Shown here in pieces: positions 9,845-22,800 of a stretch of 64,000 nt of DNA. Source of the stretch: Trogon surrucura (taxonomy: Eukaryota > Chordata > Aves > Trogoniformes > Trogonidae); assembly GCA_020746105.1 (NCBI GenBank), contig CM036658.1, positions 29,599,099-29,663,098 of the forward strand, in the 5' to 3' direction. A program made the position numbers and the translations under genes. The notes under the pieces were generated by a model. That model was not told the DNA's origin. It saw nothing but the letters and a program-made list of their open reading frames with translations, and ran no database searches. Positions within the stretch are counted from its first letter, which is position 1. Every line of letters starts with the position of its first letter.

Positions 9845-10420
9845 TTTGCTCTATTTATTCAGATCAATTTAAATTTCCCAGACTGTTTCCACTTTTTATG
9901 ACATGTTACAGTGCTTCATATCAAAAACCAGTAAAACATGTACTAAGACCAAATACTTAGTTAAGGGTTAGCAGTGTTGCTTCACAGGAAACAGAATACA
10001 AATGGCAAGTGAAAAACATGTCATCAGAATCTGTTTCTGACGAATTAAATATTGAGAAGTAACAGCACTATGAGCAAATTTTCACTCCAGACAATTGCAT
10101 TTCCATGCTTATGTATATTTTATGTATTGGGTAAGAAGTTTTAAAATGCTCTGTATAGTCTTCAGGGCTTAGGAGGTTGCTGACTCTTTTAAAAAATCTT
10201 TAAAACACTACTCTTTTCCACTAGTTTAACTTTGTGAAGTCTAAAAACAATACTGAAAAGTTCCCCAATGGCTGAAAGCTCCCTTTCCCCAAAGTGACCA
10301 AGGCGTTTAAAATTCCCAGCTTTTCACATCAGGGCCCCTTGATTCCTTTTTTGATAATGGGAATTCAATGCCAAAATCCTCCAGGCATCTCTGAACATCT
10401 GACTTGGAGATATAAAGGTG
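9845..10420. other. Intergenic DNA, nothing recognised
   Basis: AT-rich sequence between the CR1 fragment and the solo LTR. No feature could be supported. Confidence 0.45.
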
Positions 10421-10424
10421 TATT

Positions 10425-11000
10425 TGGTCTGGCTGAGATGGAGTTAATTTTCCCCATAATAGCCCTTATAGTTTTGTGCTCTAGAAAGGTGTTGATAACA
10501 AGCCAGTGTTTTGGCTGCTGCTGAGCTGTGCTCATGCAACATCAAGGCTGTTTCTCCAACATTTCAACCCCTTATCCCCAAAGGCCAGTTGGTGAGAGTG
10601 GGCAAGATCTTGGGTGAGGACATAGCCAGGACAGCTGACGCAAACTGGACAAAGGCATATTCCATACCATGTGACATCTGTTGAGCAATAAAGCTACGAT
10701 AAAGGAGACGGAGGCAGTGGGGTGGATCCTCTACCACCATGTTTGTCTTCCCGAGCAACCACCACATGTACTGAAGCCCTGATTCTGGGGAAGTGTTTAG
10801 ACATCGTCTGATGATGGAAAGTAGAGAATAAATCTTTTGTTTTCCTTTGCCTCTGTGTGCAACCTTTGCTGCTCTTATCTTAACTCATGAGTTTTTTCTC
10901 CGTCTTATTTCTCCACACTTCCCACCTCATCCTGCTGAGGAGGTGAGTGAATGAGACACTTGGTGGGCACCTGGTGTCCAAACAAGGTCAACCCACCACA
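10425..11000 (+). mobile_element. Solo LTR of an avian endogenous retrovirus
   Basis: About 576 bp starting TGGTCTGGCTGAGATGGAG and ending CAACCCACCACA. Phrases such as GAGTTAATTTTC, CATCAAGGCTGTTTCTCC, GGGCAAGATCTTGGG, GGGACAGCTGAC-like and TATTCCATACCATGTGAC are ones I recall from LTRs scattered through bird genomes. An AATAAA at 10687-10692 would be its poly(A) signal. No internal retroviral sequence flanks it, so it is read as a solo LTR left by recombination. I did not find a clear target duplication, so the exact ends are uncertain. The family is not named. Confidence 0.65.
10687..10692 (+). terminator. Poly(A) signal in the solo LTR
   Basis: AATAAA in GAGCAATAAAGC, near the middle of the LTR, as expected for the end of R. 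Confidence 0.5.
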
Positions 11001-14000
11001 GAAGGATCCCACTGCCATCAATGCAGCTCTCCAAATGTGAGAATCAGAATTATTGCCAAGTTACCTAGAATTCCGTTCTCAGAAATAACACACGTAACCA
11101 TTCATTACCAGCACTACAAAAAACTTCCATGGTGATATACAAGGGTGACCGCTCTAACAAGTTACTGGGCAGAAAATGCAGACTTTACAAAGAACTTCAG
11201 AGTAGAATTTTTATAAAATAAATCACTTAGAATAAGGAGAATTAACTTAGAATATATAAGTGAGAGGGAAAGAACAATATCTTCAATAGCATTCATTTGA
11301 ATGGTCCAACAGCCACACAAACACCACTAAAATATCAATACATGCAGAATTATTGTATCATGCTAGTAAGGATACTACCTTTTCTTTTTTTTTTCCCTAA
11401 TTTTAAGAAACCCTCATACAATACTACAGTTTTTTTCCTAAGTACTAACTAGAGAAAGAAACAAAACACATATAATTTTAAGATGATCTGAAATTTTAGC
11501 TTTTTATCTAAATTTTAGCATTTTTTTTGTCTTGAAAACAAAGAAATCTGACTGTATGCTTCCTTACAGCTAGGTTTTACTGATAGTTTTTTTCTTTTCC
11601 CTGAAGGAATCTTATGCAACTGCAGACGTTAAAAACAGAATTCAAATGAATGACTATGTACTAAATGCTTACTGCAGTGAGATGTGCAATTACAGATAGC
11701 TCTGATATCCTGTAAACAAATGTGCTCAAAGCAAAAATGGCTCTGGCTCCAGCTGCACTATTTTGAAAACACATTGCTTGTATCACCTAAGTAAATGCTT
11801 TGACCATTAGAGTGGAAAGGGTGACACTTCAAATTGTGTTTGGATACAAAATTTAAAAAGCTTAAAAACTACTCAGCAATAGGAAGACACTTATCCGGAG
11901 CATAGGACACATTTATTTTGTGTAAGTGCATTAGATGACAGGAGAAGTCTAAGCCATTTTACAAGTGATTTAATGCAAGAGACAGCACATATGATAAACT
12001 CCATCTATCTGAAGTCACATAAAGGAAAAGACAAAAAAACACAAACAAAACTCCCCATAAACCTCTTTCTTCATTATTCATGAAGTCCATATATAATGAC
12101 TTTTTTTTTTTTAACTGTGGTCTCTTAATTATTTGCAGTCACAATGGCCCTGATATTCTATCCATTTTATAATTCAGACAATGTACAAAATGGTGTCATT
12201 TCTTAGTCTTTATGGGATTAAAGTTTGGCTTCAAACATATGACTTCTCTCTGCCAGTGATATATTAAAAACTTAAGACAAGTAATACAACGACATTGTAA
12301 AACAACATGGACAAAGATCAAGTCTGGGAAAAATGTCACACTTTCAGTGATTCAGGTTCAAGAATTAAAAACCCATTTCAAAGTGAGGAAGTAAGAGTAC
12401 AAGCTTAGTTACAGCAGCCTCACAGAACACTGTGCCTACTCCAAGTTTTATCCTGGCAGCTGTCAAGCAGCCAACATTCATGAAAGTGCCCATAGAACCA
12501 TAAAGCATTATTATTACATATGTCATGCCTAGAATTCTTTCTACCTGTACAACATGATATACTAGAGCAATTTGGATATGAAATATTTCTATATCACTAC
12601 AATAAATCATAGCTTACATAGCCATAGTGCTGAAAGGAAGTGCTGGAATTACTGCCAATGCTAGTACTACTAGAAATCAAAATCTGTCAGATGCTATATG
12701 CTTAATATATCTTTCTTCTGTACCCATTTTAAATTGTAAAGACCCCATCAGAAGCAATGAAACACCTCATTACAGATACTATTACTTAAACTGAAGACTG
12801 TCAAACAGTAACAAATTATACTTTTAAAGGCGTGATTACATCTGAAGGTAACAAGCACCAAAACAATGCCCGGTAGCTCTAAAATGCAAAATGACCTGTG
12901 CACCATACTACAAACACAAGACAGTTTGAACGTGTTCCTTTAATGGGCTAGATAATTTTTGTTTGAATAGGGTCGCATCACTTGATCAATTTGAAAACAG
13001 AAAAAGAAAAAAGCAAGAAATTAAGAAATATACTTATCTGGAACTCTTATTCACATTTAAAGATAAAGGTAATATTTCACTGAAAACCTACACAGCCAGG
13101 AGGTGTTCACCAAGGAGGTGAACAAATTGTTCATGCCTAGGGAGGATAGAAGAGGAAATAATACTCTTCTGTTGTGGACCCTCTCCTGATTTTGTGTCTT
13201 TTTTTTTTTTTTTTTTTTGATTTTAAGAAACCGTCCCTGTGCAAAATCAGTGAATTCAGTGTAGTTCTCAGAAGACTGTACTGTTTATTTGCTTAAAGAG
13301 TTTGTGGAGACCTCCAAAATCTTCAAGGAAATTAATAATTAAAGCAGAAAAACAAAGAGGTTATAACATATATTTACATACTGTTTCCTAGTTTTACTGT
13401 AAGGATTTCTTTCTTTTCACAGCTAGTACAAAGTCTAATGCTTGCCTGGCTTTTGTGTACTTTCAGTTTGATAGTCATGACATCAGATTCCTAGAAAAAG
13501 AACATGTACTTCTTTCAGCATCAGGAAGAGATTTTTCTGTGTAAAACTGAGGGTTTTTTTTATTGAACGTATTAAGTTTCTGCCTCTTTTTGAGATTTCC
13601 TCTTTAAACATTGTTTTATCTTATTCCAAAAATTATTTAGCAGCATCACCAATGTGCATAAACTTTCCAAGATAATGTAAACCAGATCCTGTCGCATGTT
13701 GCTGTTTTTAGATCTCTTCAGTGCTATTAACCACTCATTTAATTCTTCCTGCCTCATATTGCCATCTTGTACATGGATGAAACATATTTACACTTCAATA
13801 AACAGGGAAGTCATCCTTGCAAACACCAACATTTTTACTGAGAGAGTACGAGAGGGAACTACGGGGAACAGTGCGGGTAGTATTCTTCAGCATACTGAAT
13901 AGGCCCTCCTGCATTAAGGAGTATTAAACTAAGGAGCTGCCCAGCTCATCGATTGTTCCTCTGCACCAGTGTAATACTCTGACTAAAATGCTTTGACTGA

Positions 14001-16300
14001 ATCGCTCTGAGAAAATACAGTCTCATCAGCTAACATTTGTCTTTTTTCAGATTCAAAATTTAGAATTAGTTATTGCTCCACCTTTTCCCATATTTCTGTC
14101 AACATCCACCTTGTGACTCATATGCCTCTCAAGTATCCACAATGTTTTGCCACACGTAGGTCTCTTTCCACTCAACTCAAACCTAAAAATACTACTTTCA
14201 GAGTGCTGACAAATTCCCTCATATATGCCTCAAGAGGAACATTTCTCCATTTTCCTTACACTCCTATGAACATCCCATAGTCTGTAACATTTGTTTCGTG
14301 TAAGCACATGGTCTACAACGTCAGAGCAAATACTGAATATGTAGTTTTAATAAAGGTAGACTGTAGCAATAAAGAGACACCAAAATCATAACTTTTCACC
14401 TTCTGTTTTTTAACCATTGATATTTCTGTGATTAGGTACATCTGCAGGCTGAAAAAGGTTTTGTGAGAATTTAGTAAAAATCCCTTACTATTTTCTAACA
14501 TACTCATACAATAATTCAGCTACTACAACAAATCAGTGTATCTTTGAATTTTATTATATTTCTGCAGTAAATCTTAACTCCAGTCAAACACCATTATTAT
14601 GTGGTGATGTAATACAAGGTAGGCAGATGAATTATAATTTTAAATTCTTAGTACCTTATCAAACTGGCAGAGAAAATAATCACATACTTTATTCTGAGTA
14701 AAATGTCGTACTTACATACTTGCTGAAAGTGCACTGACATATCACAGAATCTCAAATAAGAGACAGCAAAGTTTTGGACCTGCTTTGATACTTAAAGAAG
14801 AATGTGAGTGTGAAATACAGCAACTGCTAACAACGGGACCAAAGAAGTACTTTAACCACCTATACACACATGAACTAGTTTGTTTCAGCAGCAAGATGAG
14901 GGGATCTAATTAGCTACAGGGAAACTGGATAAACGTCTTGAACCATGTCTTGAAGCCCCACAGCTCTCAGTGCTGACAGTAAGTATCCATGGGTAGGGCT
15001 TTGGTAAAGTTTTGCTAAACATCAGCATGTAAGTCAGGTGTCAAAGTTAGGCCCAAGATTAATCCAGGTGGCTCTCTGAATCAGGAGCTACAACAGCAGA
15101 TATTTTACACCTCTTAAGGAAATGGCATCTATTCGTGTCAGTAGCCAGTTAAGCACATTAACACTCTGTGTTATTGTGGAATCAGTAGCCACTACTCTCT
15201 CCTGTGCCTGGGAAACGAGTTTTTACTACATTGGCCTGATGAGCAATCTTATTGCACTCAGATGCACCAGGGCAGGCAGCAGAAAAGTGACATTGCCTGC
15301 AAAAAACTGTCTCTGACCAAGCTGTAGCCAGGGTATATCCAAGGTATGTTTTAGTTTGAATCACAAGTGCGCTTTTGAAGCAGATCTTTTCAATGCCCTC
15401 CCACTTACTGTGCTTTGGTTCTCAATGCAGTGAGCCCTCGCCATGCACAAACTAGACTCCTGTCAGACGAAACTAAACCCCAAGATGTGTTCCAGAAGCC
15501 TGCCCAGCATTCTCCAACTGCTAGTGGGCATTTGATCAGCTGGACAGACCACGTGAAAAGAAGGCAGCGCAAACACCAACTTTTCAGCATTGACCACTGT
15601 GTCTGTAACTTGCTGACTGAGGCACAGCCTCAAGCTGAGAGGCTCAGCAGCAACAAGAGCGCAGATATGGCGATGCATAGATTTTTCTCCATCAGGCACT
15701 CCAGCTGAGCCCAGGGCTGGCTTTGCAACCAGCACGAGGCTCTCTGCGTAGGTGCTATGCCAGGTAACCCCAAACCCTTGTGCTGCCCAGTTTAATCCTG
15801 AGCAACCTTTTATGTAAGCCACTGTAAGTCTTCTGATTGCAGTATGTCAGTGTCTGCTAATTTTTCTTTCATACACTGGCACTCTAGAGGCCACAAATTT
15901 CACTGTGTTACAACGCGTAAATTTTCTACGGGCAGCAGCAGCAACATCATTTGGGGCAGGTCCAGCATCCAAACAGTTTTTGTGCAGAGAGGGTAGCAGG
16001 CCAGCATCACAAGGTAGCTCGCTAGACTGGGATCCCTCTTCCTTGCCTTCGTAGGCAATAGCTTGGGGCAGACATTTGTGTTTGATGAGTTTTGCACAGC
16101 TCCTTGCTGCTGAAAGCCAGGGGTGCCGACCGGCGCATCACGCAGCGCACCACGCAGCGCACCTCTGCTGCCCACACAAACTACAAGCACGGCTAGCATG
16201 AGCCAGCGCTTCTACTCTGCACATTAAATACACCAAAGATGGAAAAAACAACCATCTGCTTCCAAAGCGCCCTGACCACGCACAATTCTCTATTACGGTT
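11001..16300. other. Intergenic DNA upstream of PPIC
   Basis: About 5.3 kb, AT-rich up to about 15.0 kb and then more GC-rich. A T20-like run lies at about 13200-13219. The GC-richer block 15400-15830 has a 119-codon open frame on the - strand, without any recognisable domain or start context, so I leave it unannotated. No exon, RNA gene or transposon could be supported. Confidence 0.45.
13200..13219. repeat. Poly(T) run
   Basis: About 20 T residues ending in TTGATTTTAAG. It may be a bare homopolymer or a decayed retroposon tail; no attached element is recognised. Confidence 0.8.
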
Positions 16301-16670
16301 AGCTCCTCCAGCTCCTGTTTGGAGAGGCCGAGCCCCCGCGGGGGCCACAAGGCCTCCCACGTCCCCCACAAGGCATCATGAACCCCATCCACCGCCCCCA
16401 GCATTTGTAAGCACCTCAAACCCAGCCAGGAGCCCGGGGCTCATACTGCCAGTCCGTCCCCGCATCCCAGAGGTTGGAAACCCCACTCGGAAGACAGCCG
16501 GGCGGTCTGAAGGCGGGCGGCTGTCTCCACACCTCTCCCAGCGCCCACCTCAGCCCAGGCAGGGCTCCCCACGGGCCGCGGCTCCCCACAAGCTGCGGTC
16601 GCCTCACCCTCCCCACCCGCCCTCCAAAGCTAAGCAGGGTCAGCGCCGGCCGCAATCCTGATGGGTGACC

Positions 16671-16680
16671 GCCCCGCCCC
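16671..16680 (+). promoter_or_regulatory. GC box (Sp1-type)
   Basis: GCCCCGCCCC on the + strand is a canonical Sp/KLF core on the opposite strand. Its distance to the PPIC start codon fits a core-promoter element. Confidence 0.55.
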
Positions 16681-16758
16681 AGACAGCCCCCCCGCCACAT
16701 GGCGCGGGAGGAGCCGCCCGGCGGCGGGCGCAGGCGCCGCAGCGCTCGCCTCAGCGCC

Positions 16759-16869
16759 ATGGCCCGCGGGGGGCCGGCGGCCTTGTTCCTCGGCACCGTC
16801 GCTTGCCTTTGCTTCCTGGCCCCGACGGCTGAGGGCTTCAAGAAGAGGGGACCCAGCGTGACAGCTAAG
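16759..16869 (+). CDS. PPIC: PPIC exon 1 (coding part)
   Basis: 37 codons encode the signal peptide and the [10 protein letters not shown] motif. The ATG at 16759 sits in GCGCCATGG, with G at -3 and +4. An in-frame ATG at 16699 has C at -3 and would add 20 arginine-rich residues ahead of the signal peptide, so 16759 is preferred. The donor is AAG/GTGACT, phase 0. Confidence 0.93.
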
Positions 16870-19800
16870 GTGACTCTCGCCCGCGGCAGCTCCGCCGGCC
16901 GGGAACCTTGGCCGGACCGAGGCGAGACGGGATGGGTCGGCCGTGAGAGGTTCGCGGCGTCTCGCCGGCGGGGCCGCTCCTCCCAGCGCCAGCCCCGCGG
17001 CCGGCGGTGACCGGGGGTGGGGGCCGCTGGCTGCCTGTAACTCCGGTTTTATGAAGTAAGGCTGGTCCCTCACCGGCTCCCTCCTTCCCGGGCCGGATTC
17101 CGGGCAGAAAGGAGGCCCCCGCGGGGTTGGTTTTGGACAGATGTCTTAACTTTCTCGTTTTATAAGCGTTTGGGTTTTTTTTTCTTTTTTTTTGTATTTT
17201 GTTTATTTTCTGTTTAAACTCCGTTGGGCCTGCTCCCTTTCTGTAGGTGCCGGCACATCTCAAGCTGTCAGTTGGCTGAGGCTGCCTCAGCCTCACAGGA
17301 ACGGGTAACTTTAAAGTTCGCGATTATGTCCTGCCTTCTGTGGTTTGTGCTCTTGCTGTCGTGGGCGGTTCGGGGCAGTGCGATGGGCTCTCAGCCGCTC
17401 TGGGGCTCAGGTGTGTGCTTTACTTAATTTTTGCTTTTTGGTCCCCTCTCATCGCTTGAAACATTGGGCATCGTGAGCTTGTCATTTTTCCGCCCCCTAG
17501 TTTCCTGCCCCATTGCCGTTCCTCCCCACCACAGGTCCGGCACCCGGTGTGGGTGAAGGCCGAAGCCTGACGGTGTCCTGCGGGTGCTGCTGGCATGGAT
17601 GGAAACACGTTGGTGCTGATGGGAACGTACTTGAGGGGCAGGACCAGTAGTCGGCGTGGATCGGAAGCGTGGGTCGGTGCCACGGGTCTGCTTGGTCAGC
17701 AGGCCGGGGTGTGCCCCTGCGTGCAGTAACAAGAAGGTGGCACTGCCCAAGAGATGCGCCAGCTGGCAGCAGGATGGGCATGTGCCCGGGGGTTGTTGCT
17801 TGCCAGCGTTGCCTCCTGCAAAGTTTTTGTCGGTGCAGGAGGTGGGTTGTGTAGTCTTTGTAGATGTTTCTGCCCTCAAAGTGCCTTTTCACCGCAGCCC
17901 AAGAGTGAGCGCCGAGTTGCTGGTGAAGAATGCTGGCACTTGTGAAAGCGTGTCAGGGCAGGGCAGGGATGGAGCCGCCTCCACTGGGGCGCTTCCTCCT
18001 GAGGCGCGGGCTGTTCCTTTGCCTCTGAACTTCGTTGCCACCATTGTCTACAACTGTCTGCAGCTCCATTAGCATGGACTTCTAGTCTGTGGATTTGTGG
18101 TTTTTTTGGTGATAAATCTCATGCGCTTTGGCCTACCAAATCATCTTCTGGCAGTATGTTCCAGTTTAATTAGGCATAAAGTGCTTTGCTTCTTCAGACG
18201 TTCTGCCTGAGATTTCATTTTATGCCCTTTTCTGATTCTTACGTTGTGGGACTTGGAGAATTTCAGCTGCCAGTTTTCTTTGTCCAAGCCACTCATGACT
18301 TCACAGAGCTCATCACATCAATCCAATTTACTCTTTTCCAGCTTACACAGTTTTATTTCATCTTTCTTCATGTAGAAGGTGTTCCAAATCTTTAAAAATA
18401 TGTGCAGCCCTTTGTGCTACTGTTTTTACGTTGGTTTTATCAGTCTGCAGTAGAGAAGCCAGGATGACATGCAGCACTTGGGGTGTGTACAGATGTATAC
18501 CATGGCATGGCTAAGCCTCTCTTGCCCTTATCCATTTTTAATTATTTCTAACATTCATCTTCCTTCTCTGACCTTCACAAGCCCAGATCCAAACTTTGAA
18601 TCAATCTGCCTGGGGTAACTCCAGATGCCTTTTCTGAATGGTAGCTGATTCAGGACCGCTTGTTGTGGCTACGTAGTCCTCTTTAGCATGTCGTATTCTG
18701 TGTTTATCAGGAGTTCATTTGTTGTTACATTACCTGGTCCCTTGGAATCATGAGATCTTTCTTTCAGAGCCAGCTTCTCTCCCACCCCCCCCAAATAATT
18801 CTGTATTCTTGATCATTTCTTCATTTTGATAATGCACCAGTGTAAATTATACATGAATACGTTCATGAGAACCAGCCACTCTTGCTGGTGCGCTCTTTTT
18901 AATTTTGGTCTTGAAATACTGCAAATTGTAAATAAGATGGAATAGTTATGTAAATATTAATCAGACTGAAAATTTATAATATTGATTTTCTTTAAGAGTT
19001 TTTGGTGAAGAATCTGGCCAGATGTTTTTCTGGAATTTGAGACTGCTGTGTTGAACAGCTCACTAGTATGTATGTGCATATTGACTTTACAGAGACCTTG
19101 AGGAAATACACTTCTCTATGCAAAAATGGCATCTAGGGCTACCAAGTATTTCCATATTTGATTTCCTGGCTAGGAGTATGCACAGACGTGTCATGTGGTG
19201 CATAATTAGGAAGCACAGAGCTTTCCAAAAATCACCAAGTGTGTCTCAGAGGAATGCAGAGTGCTAACAGGAAGCCAGGAACTTATGGTTTCTTCACAAA
19301 CACAGAATAAGCCAAAGCAATGCTTTTTTGGAAATACTGGATCTGCTGCTTAGGCGAGCAGCTCTGCCACGAATGAAGCCTTCTGGTTGGCTTGGATTTA
19401 CAATATGCGATGGACTTTTCTTCATGTGCTTTGTGAAAATGTTTGATGTCACCACTATCTGGGATCATTGTTTGGTAATCTTGCTTGTGTTACTTATATA
19501 TGTTTATGTATTTCAGGCAGTCCTTCTGCTAGGACAACATTTGCAGGTATTTAGAAAATGTAGGGAGGCAGTACCTCTTGCCTGGTGACAAAGTTCAGAG
19601 AGCTATGATCATGAAAATGTTAGAAAGTTAGTGAAAGTATGCTGTTAGTACTTTGGGAGCCACGTATCCAAGAAATATGTTACTTAGTGCCAAGTGCCAA
19701 GGAAATGAATGAGGTGTATCAAAAGGAATTTTATTTTCTTTATAGGGCTTTTATAGCATTAGCCAAAAGTTCAACACTGAAAACCACATGGAAGATCAAG

Positions 19801-22800
19801 AAACAGTAGAAAGTAGAAGTTTGGTAGGAGAGCGTGAAAGAGGCATTCACATTGGAGAGACTGTGGTCATTTATTATCATTACTGGACTAATTTCTTAGA
19901 GTTGCAGACAAGTAATATTTGGTCGAGTGCCACAGGGAACAGCAAATACCACATCATAGGAATACACATTGCTGTTTCCTAGAAGTTGTAATAGTCTTTA
20001 TGTAACTTTTTCAGAACTTCAAAATGCCTCATTTCCTGACAGCTGTTCCTATTTTCAGTAATTGTTGGAACATTTTTGCACGTTTGTATACACATCAGTA
20101 TTTTCTGAACTATATTAAAATGCTTTGTAGCTCATTTGCCTTTCTGAAGTTGCTTTTTAACAACATCTATGTTGAAGCTTTTAGGTGATCAGCTGAAAAA
20201 TGTAGCCTGAATTCATATTTGGGAAAGTGACTCCTTGCTGAGGCCGAAAGTTTTTTCTTCCCACTCTTTGTCAGTTTAATGAAATTTATCCTTTTGCCTA
20301 GACTTAATGTATATTTAATATAGCATAGAATCATCAAGGTTGGGAAAGACCCTTCAGGATCATTGAGCCCAGCCATCAACAGGACACCACCATGACCACT
20401 AAACCATGTCCTGAAGTGCCACATCTACATGTTTTTTGAACACCTTCAGGGATGGTGCCTCCAACACTTCACTGGGCAGCCTGTGCTTTACTCTTTGAGT
20501 AAAGAAATTTTTCCTGATAATCTAAACCTCCCCTGGAGCAACTTGAGGCCATTTTCTCATGTTCTGTGAATGTTACTCAGGAGAAGAGACTCGACACACA
20601 CCTCACATACTACAACCTCCTCAGGCAGTTGTAGAGAGCCTCCTCCATACTAAACAATCCCAGCTTGCTCAGCTGCCTCTTAGAAGACTTGTTCTTTAGA
20701 CCCTTCACCAGCTTTGTTGCTCTTCTCTGGACACGCTCCAGCACCTGAATGTCTTCCTTGTACTGCAGTACCCAAAACTGAACACAGTACTCAAGCTGGG
20801 CCCTCACGAGTGGCTGAGTATGGGGGCATGATCATTTCCCTACTCCTGATGGACATCTTCCTGTATTTTTGATCCAGGCCAGGATGCCATTGGCCTTCTT
20901 GGCCACCTGGGCACACTGCTGGCTCATGTCCAACTGGCTGTCCACCAGCACCCGCAGATCCTTTTCGCCAGGCAGCTTTCTTCCCCAAGCCTGTAGCGCT
21001 GCCTGGGGTTGTTGTGACGCAAGGGCAGGACCTGGCACTTGACCTTGTTGAACCTCATGCAGTTGGCTTTGGCCCATCCACCCAACCTGTCCAGATCCCT
21101 CTGTAGAACCTTCCTGCCCTCCAGCAGATCAACACTTCTGCCCAACTTGGTGAGCCGTATATACATATTAATGCCTAGAACAGTGAAGATGACAATTGGA
21201 TATCAAACTACATGTCTGGTAAAAATATTCTGGAACACTGCCTTCCAACTTGTGATACAGCAGTCTCACTGAGCCCTTAAAGGCAGTAGGAATCAAAATG
21301 TGTAATCACCAGTTCTCAACAAGTTTTCTGCATAGTCTGATTTTGGTAGCCTGAGAGGATTTTTCTTAAACAGCACCCTCAGGAGTCGAAGAATACCATT
21401 AATATAGATGAACCAGAAGCTGTTTTCTGCCACCTTGCACTTTCAAAAGTTTGGTCTTTTTGTTGTGCTCATGTTTGTATCACTTCTGTTCTCTTCACAA
21501 AAATGTTCAGGTGTTCTTTGATGTGAAGATTGGAGACAAAGATGTTGGCAGAATTGTAATTGGATTGTTTGGAAAAGTTGTCCCAAAGACTGTGGAGAAC
21601 TTCCTTGCACTGGCAACTGGAGAAGTATGTTTGCAGTTTTCTTCTGTTGTGTACTTTAGTTTGGATTAAGAAGTAGATATTTGCTTAATGCTCTTTCAGT
21701 TGTGAACTGTCTATTTTAATTCAGTGGAGCCTATGCAAGAGTGCCATCACCGAAGCTGTGCACTGGTGTGTGTTGTCTCATGTACTTGGGGCTTGGTTCA
21801 CAAGATGAGCTGTTGGATGTCACCACCTTGGTCTGCCCCTGACATGCAGATCTGGCATATAGAGGTGGTCCGGTAACAGCCTGATGTAATATATATATAT
21901 AATAATAGATATGTACTGGTCTGTATATAATAATATGTATAGACTTGTCAGATACCAGTCAAGTAAAGGCAGTGGCTTTGATCACCTCAATAATACCTGC
22001 TTCGTGACAGTGCAGCCCACATGCATTCACCTGCATCTCAGTTTAACTTGTTTCTTGACAGTATTTGTCTACAGTGGTGGCATATTCTGTGAAATCTGGC
22101 CATTTGCCACACGCGTATTTCCATATCCTTGTATAGAACTGGGTGTTATGTTCGTTTAAAGAATTATTTCATTTTCTTAGAGAGGATATGGATACAAAGG
22201 AAGTAAATTTCATCGTGTGATCAAAGACTTCATGATTCAAGGAGGAGACTTTACAGCTGGAGATGGATCAGGAGGTAACATGCTTCGTAACTTCCAGGTT
22301 CCCTTTCCTTTCTTTGAGTGTCTTCTGAAAAGATGGGCAAAGCAGTGTATTCCCTCATTCTTTCAGCTCACATAAATGGAAAAAAAAATTGTCTTAGAGC
22401 ATCTAGTACTTTTCCAGGCATCTTGGAAGATAAGCTGCCGTTACTTGGATTACCTGATTATAAGTATGTGTAGAGCTTCCTGTGTCCTCAGTTTCTGAAG
22501 GTAGCTCTTTTCTGTTTGTGACTTGTGCTTATTTCAAGAAGCATGGCTTTGTGTGGTGGGCTGGAGTCATATCACCACGTGAGCTGCTCTTACAACATAC
22601 TGTCTCCAAAAGATGGATGTCTCCACCCTTGTCCTGCTCCGGCTTTGCGACAGCACTCCTTCCCTGAGGCACTCATTGATTGCATGTGTATGTGAAGCGA
22701 TTCAAGTCATCCAGCAGAAAACCAATCTGCGATGAAACGGTGAAAGCACATGGAGGGAAGGCGGGCGGGGAAGCAGTAGGGTGTCGTCTTTGCCCTCAGC

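Larger units (their letters stand above)
16310..17120. promoter_or_regulatory. CpG island and promoter region of PPIC
   Basis: An abrupt rise in GC and CpG density separates this block from the AT-rich flanks. It covers the presumed start of transcription, exon 1 and the first part of intron 1. A GC box (GCCCCGCCCC, 16671-16680) lies about 80 bp before the preferred start codon. There is no TATA box, as is usual for a broadly expressed CpG-island gene. Many long open frames on both strands here come from the low stop-codon density of GC-rich DNA. Confidence 0.8.

Noticed and set aside
16239-17296. Several 140-150 codon frames on both strands around the PPIC promoter
   Set aside because: They fall in the CpG island, where high GC lowers stop frequency. 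They overlap one another and the real exon 1 and have low-complexity P/R/A/G composition.
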